10,608 bases of DNA from Thermoplasmatota archaeon. Lineage in GTDB: Archaea > Thermoplasmatota > JAQUQK01. Position 1 is the stretch's first letter. Every line of letters starts with the position of its first letter. The position numbers and the translations under genes were made by a program. The stretch is taken from positions 1 through 10,608 of the forward strand of contig JAQUQK010000050.1 of NCBI GenBank assembly GCA_028716125.1, written 5' to 3'. Shown here piece after piece: positions 5,311 through 10,608 of this stretch. The notes beneath the pieces were generated by a model. That model had not been told where the DNA came from. It ran no database searches and worked only from the letters and a program-made list of their open reading frames with translations.

Positions 5311-6960
5311 TTAGTAGTCGCCCATTCCGCCCATGCCGGGCATTCCGCCGCCCATTCCGGGTGCGCCTGCGGGCATCTTGGAGCCGCCCTTTGAGGCGAT
5401 TATGTCGTCGATGCGCAGTATCATGACTGCCGCTTCGGTTGAGGACTTTATTGCCTGCGAGCCTACGCGTATCGGTTCGATGACATTGGCCTTGAACATG
5501 CTCTCGGCCTTGCCGGTGAAGACGTTTATGCCGAAGTCCTTTTTGCCGGCCTCGTGTGCCTGGCGAAGGTCAACGAGGACGTTGATCGGATCAAGTCCTG
5601 CGTTTTCCGCAAGGACGCGCGGTATGGTTTCAAGTGCCTTTGCGAATTCCTCTATTGCGAGCTGCTCGCGTCCGCCGACCGATGATGCATATTGTTTGAG
5701 ACGTAGTGCAAGTTCGACTGCGGATGCGCCAGCGCCCGGGATGATGAAACCATCTTCAATCGCATCCGAAACGACCTTGAGTGCGTCGTGGACTGCGCGT
5801 TCGGTCTCATCGATTACGTGTTCGGTTCCTCCGCGGATGAGCATTGATACTGCCTTTGCGTTCTTGCAGCCGGTTACGAATATCATCTGGCTGTCGCCTA
5901 TCTTCTTTTCTTCAACCTTGCCCGCGATTCCGAGGTCTTTCTCTGTCAATTCTTTGAGGTTCATGACGATGTTTCCGCCGATTGCCTTTGCAAGCTTTTC
6001 CATGTCGCTCTTCTTTATGCGGCGCGCCACCATGACTCCCGCCTTTGCGAAATAGTGCTGTGCGAGATCGTCAATGCCCTTCTGGCAGAGGACTACGTTT
6101 GCGCCTGTTTTCTTAACGATGTCGACCATGTTCTTGATTGTGCGCTCCTCGCCGTCGAGGAATGCCTGGAGCTGTGTCGGGTCGGTGACCTGAATCTTCG
6201 CCTCGACTTCGGTCTTCTTGATTTCAAGTGCCGCGTCCAGAAGCGCGACTTTTGCGCCTTCAAGCACCTTTGGCATCTGCGGGTGTACGATTTCCTTGTC
6301 CAGTATTATGCCATCGACAAGCGTGGTCTCGTGGATTGAGCCACCCGCCTTCTTGACTACAAGGATGTTGTCAATATCTGATGTGTATTTTCCGTTCTTC
6401 TTCTCGGTGATTGCCTTAACTGCCTTTACAATTATGTCGCCGAGGTGCTCTTTTGCGCCGGATGCACTCTTGCTGGACATTGCGGTCTTTGCAATATATT
6501 CGAGGGTTTCGTTGTCCTCGAATTTGACTGCCTTTGCGTTATCCTTCAAAAGCTCTATTGCCTTGTCCGCCGCCATGCGATATCCAGATGCAATTATTGT
6601 CGGGTGGACGTTCTGCTCGATAAGGCTTTCCGCATTGCTGAGAAGTTCGCCCGCGAGTATAACTGATGTCGTTGTTCCGTCGCCGCATTCCTGGTCCTGG
6701 GTCTTTGCGACTTCGACAAGCATCTTTGCCGCCGGATGCTCGACGTCGATCTCCTTGAGTATGGTGACGCCGTCATTTGTTATGACTACGTCGCCCATGC
6801 TGTCAACGAGCATCTTGTCCATTCCTTTCGGCCCGAGGGTTGAGCGGACTGCGTCGGCGATTGCCTTTGCGGCCATTATGTTGTTCGCCTGGGCGCCCTT
6901 GCCCTTCTCGCGCTTCGTGCCTTCCTTCAGAACTATTATTGGCTGTCCTTGCCCCATCAT
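5311..6960 (-). CDS. thsA: thermosome subunit (group II chaperonin)
   Basis: A chaperonin subunit of 549 residues that builds a double-ring ATP-driven folding chamber in the cytosol. The equatorial domain shows LGPKGMDKMLV (42-52), the nucleotide loop ITNDGVTIL and the phosphate loop GDGTTT at 93-98. The expected catalytic Asp is Asp392 in AVHDALKVV. The apical domain spans about 205-365. YASSVGGREQLAIEEFA and LAENAGLDPINVLVDLR are archaeal thermosome signatures, and the tail is GGGMPGMGGMGDY. The usual GGGAxE motif after Asp392 reads GAGASA here. I chose ATG 6960 because GGTGAT, a perfect match to the 16S tail, lies 4 bases upstream; ATG 6957 is equally possible. The GTG at 6981 would coincide with the predicted transcription start and is unlikely. 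It is monocistronic with strong expression signals. Only one subunit gene is seen here, so alpha/beta naming is arbitrary. Confidence 0.96.
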   Translation of the reverse strand: MMGQGQPIIVLKEGTKREKGKGAQANNIMAAKAIADAVRSTLGPKGMDKMLVDSMGDVVITNDGVTILKEIDVEHPAAKMLVEVAKTQDQECGDGTTTSVILAGELLSNAESLIEQNVHPTIIASGYRMAADKAIELLKDNAKAVKFEDNETLEYIAKTAMSSKSASGAKEHLGDIIVKAVKAITEKKNGKYTSDIDNILVVKKAGGSIHETTLVDGIILDKEIVHPQMPKVLEGAKVALLDAALEIKKTEVEAKIQVTDPTQLQAFLDGEERTIKNMVDIVKKTGANVVLCQKGIDDLAQHYFAKAGVMVARRIKKSDMEKLAKAIGGNIVMNLKELTEKDLGIAGKVEEKKIGDSQMIFVTGCKNAKAVSMLIRGGTEHVIDETERAVHDALKVVSDAIEDGFIIPGAGASAVELALRLKQYASSVGGREQLAIEEFAKALETIPRVLAENAGLDPINVLVDLRQAHEAGKKDFGINVFTGKAESMFKANVIEPIRVGSQAIKSSTEAAVMILRIDDIIASKGGSKMPAGAPGMGGGMPGMGGMGDY

Positions 6961-6964
6961 TGTA

Positions 6965-6970
6965 ATCACC
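6965..6970 (-). promoter_or_regulatory. thermosome ribosome binding site
   Basis: Minus-strand GGTGAT is an exact complement of the archaeal 16S rRNA 3' tail. It lies 4 bases before ATG 6960 and 7 before ATG 6957. It decides the start over the upstream GTG at 6981. Confidence 0.7.
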
Positions 6971-7000
6971 AAATTTTGCACAGCGGTATACTTACGCTTC

Positions 7001-7015
7001 TATAAAAGCTTTCGG
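7001..7015 (-). promoter_or_regulatory. BRE/TATA promoter of the thermosome gene
   Basis: Minus strand CCGAAAG followed by CTTTTATA is a well-formed BRE plus TATA box. Initiation about 25 bases downstream (near 6980) would leave a leader of about 20 bases containing the GGTGAT ribosome site. I see no recognisable heat-shock operator palindrome around it. Confidence 0.65.
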
Positions 7016-7042
7016 TTTATTTTTGCAGTTTCCCGTGCAATC

Positions 7043-7050
7043 TTTTAATA
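7043..7050 (+). promoter_or_regulatory. candidate promoter of the lipoprotein-RND operon
   Basis: TTTTAATA is a TATA-like element preceded by GCAATC. Initiation near 7072 would leave a leader of about 40 bases before ATG 7112. It is weaker than the thermosome promoter, which faces away only about 40 bases to the left. Confidence 0.4.
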
Positions 7051-7111
7051 TGATTTGGCCATTCTCCGTCGGCAACTTCCGTCCTTTGCTGGATGGCTGC
7101 TTGGTGTCGAT

Positions 7112-7603
7112 ATGAAAAATTGGGTATCGCTTTTAGCTATAGGCTGCGCCTTGATGGCTCTCGCCCCAATGTCGGGGTGCACAATTTTAGATTCAATGTT
7201 CCCCGAGCCTTTTATCTGGGAAACGATAACTTCAGAGTCCGGCGACGTGGATCCGAGCACCGCGAATCCGTTCATGCCACTTTCTTTTGAGTTTACCACG
7301 CACGAACGCGCGGAAAGGCTGAGATTCCAGTTCAATGTGACGCTTCAAGGAGATCCTGGCACGATAGCAGACACCGGCTCTGGACTTATTGGCATGACAA
7401 TCACAATGATAGACCCTAACGAAAACAGCACGAGTTATGAATTCGGCACTTCTAATGCATATAACATGGAATATGCAACAATCGAGCCGGGCACATGGAC
7501 TGTTGAAATTACCTGCAACAACGCTGGAAACTACTCGATTGAAATCGAGCAGTATAAGCCAAAGTACGAAGATTACAAGTCATGGCAGATGTGGAGGAAG
7601 TAG
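7112..7603 (+). CDS. small secreted lipoprotein with beta-sandwich-like domain
   Basis: A 163-residue exported protein. Residues 1-22 form a signal peptide and lipobox PMSG-C places the lipid-modified Cys at 23. The remainder is rich in alternating hydrophobic and polar residues with a PLSFEFTTHERAERLRFQF strand pair, ITMIDPNENS, and a closing EPGTWTVEI...GNYSIEIE pair. The last is typical of small Ig-like, GOLD or PPC-type beta sandwiches. Three N-x-S/T sequons fit an extracellular site. ATG 7112 is chosen because the signal peptide begins there and GGTG lies a few bases upstream; the frame is open to 7055 but those 19 residues are not signal-like. The next gene's Shine-Dalgarno overlaps this stop codon, so it is translated with the RND transporter and may be its extracytoplasmic partner. 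I know no named family with certainty. Confidence 0.8.
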   Translation: MKNWVSLLAIGCALMALAPMSGCTILDSMFPEPFIWETITSESGDVDPSTANPFMPLSFEFTTHERAERLRFQFNVTLQGDPGTIADTGSGLIGMTITMIDPNENSTSYEFGTSNAYNMEYATIEPGTWTVEITCNNAGNYSIEIEQYKPKYEDYKSWQMWRK

Positions 7604-7608
7604 GTGAT
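7603..7608 (+). promoter_or_regulatory. RND ribosome site overlapping the lipoprotein stop
   Basis: GGTGAT begins on the last base of the TAG stop of the lipoprotein and sits 4 bases before ATG 7613. A GGAGG at 7593-7597 lies inside the last codons. The overlap suggests that ribosomes finishing the lipoprotein can reinitiate on the transporter. Confidence 0.65.
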
Positions 7609-7612
7609 TTAA

Positions 7613-10204
7613 ATGACGTTCTCTCAAAAACTTGCAAAATTTATAACAAAACGCCCGCTTGCGATAATCGCGATGTTCGCTCTTGCATTGCTTTTGGCAT
7701 TGCCGGTTGTAGGCCAGCTTTATCTTTTCACTCCTGAGATCATGCCTCTTTCGGATCCGCTGAACGACGATCCGTTGATAGCAAATTATTTTGACGACTA
7801 CAATCTCCTAAACGAGAAATTCGGCGGCGTGAATTTCATATTCGTCCCATGTCCGGTCAAAAACACAGGAAGTGTATTTGATCCCGAAGCTATCCGCGAA
7901 CTTCATGCGGTTGGCCAGGAAATAGAGAAGAACCCGCACGTCGTGGGCACATTCAGCCTTGCGAATGTGATTATGATAGTAAACAAGCTCATCACACAAG
8001 ACTACTCTTTCCCGGCGGAAGGAACTATCGGCGACCAGCAGATAGCTCTTTACGCATCAGTGGCAGAATCCCAGAATGGGGCCGCAATGGAGGGGGCGCT
8101 CTATTCGCCGGAGCAGAACTGCGCGATGATGCTTGTGATAATGGAGAAAGGACAGTCTTTGATGACATACAGGGAATGGGTAAGGGAACTCACGCCTGCA
8201 ATACGCGAAAGCGCAGACAACAACCCGCACACCGGCGCGCTTGAATTTTACCCAATCAGCGTCGATGTAATGTATCTTGAAATCGACGGGCTTGTAGCGA
8301 CCGAGGGGTTGCTGTGGATAGCCGTGCCTCTACTTGGCGTCATAATATGCATGTTCTACCTGTTCAGGGACCCGCGCGAAGTCATAATTCCGCTCATCGT
8401 CATAATCATTGCGCTGGTTTTCGCCCTTGCGACATTCAAGCTTCTTGACGAGGAATTCAGCCAATTCGCGATGCTGATGGTGGCGCTTTCGCTTGGCGCA
8501 GGCATAAGCTATGCGCTTTACGTCATTTCGAGATACCGTGAGGAGCGTGCCCTCGGTTCATCGTCGGAGCTTGCAATAGAAAGAATTATATCAAATCTAG
8601 GACCTGCAACGCTCGTAACTGCTTTGACGACGGTCCTTGGGTTCTTCAGCCTTTGGTTCTGCAATTTCCACATAATAATGGTATTTGGATTTGCAACTGC
8701 AGTTTCGCTGATTCTCATATTGCTTGGATGCTTCCTGATGATCCCTGCATTCCTGCACATGTTCTATAAAAACAGGACTTTCAACGAACGCCATGCAAAA
8801 CAGTTCAAGGAGCAACAGTCAAAAGCCATGAAAGGATTGATTCGTTTCGCATACAAGAACCCGATACCGATATTTATTGTAATCATCCTGGTGTGCGGAA
8901 TTTTCGGCTATGGCATATACAACCCCGGAATAAAGAGCTGGGACACGTCATACACTTCAATTCTTGGCGAGGACAAATACGGCGACATGGCATTCGAAGT
9001 CCTCACCAACGACTTTGGATATCCAGAGGAAGGCGTTGTCATAATCAGGGGCGACGTAACGGATCCCGCAAAACTCACTGTTCTAAAGGAGCTTGGGGAA
9101 AAATTCAAGGCGGATGAAAAATTCAAGAAGATAGAATCTCCAATAGAGCTGCTCAAGGCAAATTATCTCGCGGCAACAAACACTGCCTCTTTGGGCCAGG
9201 ATACAAACCAGGACGGCATTCCAGACAGCAAGGCAAACGTAATTGCGGGCTACAACTGGCTTTACAGCGATCCGGCAAGCAAAGTCTCCGCAGATCGTGT
9301 TCTTGACTATGTTGACGGCCAGGTAAGCACGGACATATGCGCAATCCGCGTCGTCTATGACGTCGAAGGCGGCTCCCCGATAGAGAACAGGCGCATTGTG
9401 ATGGACTACATGATTGAGGACATAAACGAGATACAGACGGCGCACCAGGGCACATACGACTACTCTCTGACGGGCCACCTTGTGGGCATAATCGCGCTCA
9501 TAGATTCAGTTGACTTCGGCCAGATGATCTCGATGTTCGCGATGCTTGGAATGGTTTTCGTAGTCATACTGTTGTTCTTCAAGAACCCCGTAGTTGCCAT
9601 AATAGCGGAATTCCCCATCATATTCGGAGTATTGATGCAGTCCGGCATAACGGCATATATGGGATTCCAGGTGCAGTATCTTTTCGTCATAGGTTCGGCA
9701 ATGATAACCGGCCTTGGAACGGACTATGCAGTCCAGATCGTAAACAGGTTCCGCGAGGAAATGCGCTCTGGAAAGACGCCCGAAGAGTCAATGGAGATTG
9801 CAGGGTCTACGATTGGAAAAGTGCTCATTGCGTCCATACTCACGACCGCGTCCGCGCTCATAATGCCGATGTTCAGCGGATTGAAATGGGCCGGAACGCT
9901 TGCGGGCGTCGCGGTTCCGACCATATTCGTGATATTCATATTCACGCTGCTGTACATACCGCCGGCAGTAGTTTGGCACGCAAAGCACTTCCCTGCAGCA
10001 TACATTGGAAAGAAGGCCGCAGCTGAACTTAAAGCGAAGCAGGGAACAGCCGCCGAAACAGCCAAAGGGCAAAAGACAACAAAACTCATTGCTGCAGTAC
10101 CTGCGCCAACGGTTGCAAGCAAGCCCATAGCGACTCAGGCAAACGTGCCTGCAAGGAAGATAAAAGTTGCAGTTCTTGCAAATAAACCGGAACAGAAAAA
10201 GTGA
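7613..10204 (+). CDS. RND-superfamily transporter, MMPL/HAE3 type
   Basis: An 863-residue membrane exporter. It has the duplicated RND layout of 12 predicted helices: one at 17-39, a large outer loop at 40-228, five helices at 229-385, one at 417-437, a second outer loop to about 635, and five helices to 788. Each half carries the family motif after its fourth helix: VISRYREE (about 304-311) and IVNRFREE (about 708-715). In MMPL/RND proteins proton-coupled Asp residues lie just before this motif. Here the second half has GTDY (Asp704) but the first has GISY (Ser299). Loop two contains DTNQDGIPD at 530-538, a calcium-loop-like pattern. An Ala/Pro/Lys-rich tail of about 74 residues follows helix 12. 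The substrate is unknown; relatives export lipids, hopanoids or hydrophobic compounds. It lies in an operon behind a lipoprotein. Confidence 0.92.
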   Translation: MTFSQKLAKFITKRPLAIIAMFALALLLALPVVGQLYLFTPEIMPLSDPLNDDPLIANYFDDYNLLNEKFGGVNFIFVPCPVKNTGSVFDPEAIRELHAVGQEIEKNPHVVGTFSLANVIMIVNKLITQDYSFPAEGTIGDQQIALYASVAESQNGAAMEGALYSPEQNCAMMLVIMEKGQSLMTYREWVRELTPAIRESADNNPHTGALEFYPISVDVMYLEIDGLVATEGLLWIAVPLLGVIICMFYLFRDPREVIIPLIVIIIALVFALATFKLLDEEFSQFAMLMVALSLGAGISYALYVISRYREERALGSSSELAIERIISNLGPATLVTALTTVLGFFSLWFCNFHIIMVFGFATAVSLILILLGCFLMIPAFLHMFYKNRTFNERHAKQFKEQQSKAMKGLIRFAYKNPIPIFIVIILVCGIFGYGIYNPGIKSWDTSYTSILGEDKYGDMAFEVLTNDFGYPEEGVVIIRGDVTDPAKLTVLKELGEKFKADEKFKKIESPIELLKANYLAATNTASLGQDTNQDGIPDSKANVIAGYNWLYSDPASKVSADRVLDYVDGQVSTDICAIRVVYDVEGGSPIENRRIVMDYMIEDINEIQTAHQGTYDYSLTGHLVGIIALIDSVDFGQMISMFAMLGMVFVVILLFFKNPVVAIIAEFPIIFGVLMQSGITAYMGFQVQYLFVIGSAMITGLGTDYAVQIVNRFREEMRSGKTPEESMEIAGSTIGKVLIASILTTASALIMPMFSGLKWAGTLAGVAVPTIFVIFIFTLLYIPPAVVWHAKHFPAAYIGKKAAAELKAKQGTAAETAKGQKTTKLIAAVPAPTVASKPIATQANVPARKIKVAVLANKPEQKK

Positions 10205-10217
10205 GAATTAAACAATC

Positions 10218-10222
10218 AGGTG
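10218..10222 (+). promoter_or_regulatory. ribosome site of the FAD oxidoreductase
   Basis: AGGTG lies 6 bases before ATG 10229 in the 24-base gap after the RND stop. No terminator or TATA box is visible in this gap, so the gene is probably read through from the RND operon. Confidence 0.55.
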
Positions 10223-10228
10223 TCGTAA

Positions 10229-10608
10229 ATGGAAAGCAAGACATACTACGAGAGAAAACCATTGCCTGAGAACGTAAGAAAGGAAGTCCGTGCCAGCCTC
10301 GTTGCAGCCATCGGCGAAGCATCGGTTTCAGACAAGGAAGTCGACCTTGCCGCATATTCGCGCGATTTCTGGCCGATAACCCTGCGCTGGACGCTTGATG
10401 GAAAATTTGCAGCGCTTCCCGATTTCATCGCATGGCCTGAAAATGCAGAGCAGGTTTCTGCAATTATAAAGCTGGCAAACAAATGCAAAATCCCGGTAAT
10501 CCCCTTTGGCGAAGGCTCTGGTGTCATGGGTGGGGTAGTACCGTGCAACGGCGGGATTGTCGTCGACATGAAGAAGCTGAATAAAATTCTGGAAATAAAC
10601 GACAAGAA
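10229..10608 (+). CDS. FAD-binding oxidoreductase, GlcD/ADPS type (partial)
   Basis: The N-terminal 126 residues of a protein that continues beyond the window. Residues 63-126 match the start of the PCMH-type FAD-binding domain (FAD_binding_4): a LPDFIAWPENAEQV strand-helix, then IPVIPFGEGSGVMGG at 88-102, which is the loop holding the FAD diphosphate, then GGIVVDMKKLNKILEI. The about 60 residues before it form a helical N-terminus with SRDFWP. This pattern is shared by glycolate oxidase subunit GlcD, D-lactate dehydrogenases and alkyldihydroxyacetonephosphate synthase, which use FAD to oxidise 2-hydroxy acids or exchange an acyl for an alkyl chain. The substrate domain lies outside the window, so I cannot choose between them. 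There is no signal peptide. It probably belongs to the lipoprotein-RND operon. Confidence 0.85.
   Translation, partial: MESKTYYERKPLPENVRKEVRASLVAAIGEASVSDKEVDLAAYSRDFWPITLRWTLDGKFAALPDFIAWPENAEQVSAIIKLANKCKIPVIPFGEGSGVMGGVVPCNGGIVVDMKKLNKILEINDK

Noticed and set aside
5333..6055. 240-codon open frame on the plus strand opposite the thermosome
   Set aside because: It is a mirror frame of a highly conserved gene with biased codon usage. The translation is Ser/Ala/Pro-rich low-complexity without motifs, and no promoter or ribosome site precedes it.
6218..7048. 276-codon open frame on the plus strand opposite the thermosome 5' end
   Set aside because: Same cause: antisense of conserved codons, with runs of Ser and Ile. 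It also crosses the thermosome promoter.
7055..7111. 19-residue extension of the small lipoprotein
   Set aside because: It places Arg/Pro-rich residues before a complete signal peptide that starts at ATG 7112.
1..10608. tRNA, rRNA, CRISPR, IS or prophage elements
   Set aside because: No cloverleaf-like sequence, regular direct repeats, transposase frame or terminal inverted repeats were seen. The gaps are too short for most of these.

Overview
The window looks like the chromosome of a euryarchaeote-type archaeon. The evidence is a group II chaperonin (thermosome) with a GGM-rich tail, TATA-box promoters preceded by purine-rich BRE-like stretches, Shine-Dalgarno sites of the GGTGAT type, and two lipobox lipoproteins. 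The thermosome C-terminal half (LVDLR.AHE.G, G.NVF.G) reads as euryarchaeal. A Thermoplasmatota or Methanomassiliicoccales-like lineage is my best guess, but that is inference. I see no phage, IS, CRISPR or RNA gene. Every intergenic gap is shorter than 300 bases.

Layout. A small coiled-coil hypothetical gene (+) sits at the left edge, possibly cut by the window start. It converges on a two-gene minus-strand operon: purC (SAICAR synthase, purine synthesis) followed by a small multidrug export-family membrane protein. Divergent from purC is a 599-residue secreted lipoprotein whose C-terminal half resembles C25 (gingipain-like) cysteine peptidases. It converges on a minus-strand thioredoxin reductase. 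Divergent from that reductase is an AT-rich gene for a double-zinc-ribbon, four-helix membrane protein, which converges on the thermosome gene (minus). Divergent from the thermosome, a plus-strand operon runs off the right edge: a small lipoprotein with a beta-rich domain, a large MMPL/HAE3-type RND transporter, and the start of an FAD-binding (GlcD/lactate dehydrogenase/ADPS-type) oxidoreductase.

How the genes relate. The window alternates divergent promoters with convergent T-rich terminators, so most genes are separate transcription units. The exceptions are purC plus its exporter-like neighbour, and the lipoprotein-RND-oxidase set. In the latter the RND Shine-Dalgarno overlaps the lipoprotein stop codon, which suggests coordinated production of an exporter and a surface partner. 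The most interesting items are the peptidase-like lipoprotein, the lipoprotein/RND pair with its asymmetric proton-relay residues and calcium-loop-like motif, and the compositionally odd zinc-ribbon membrane gene.
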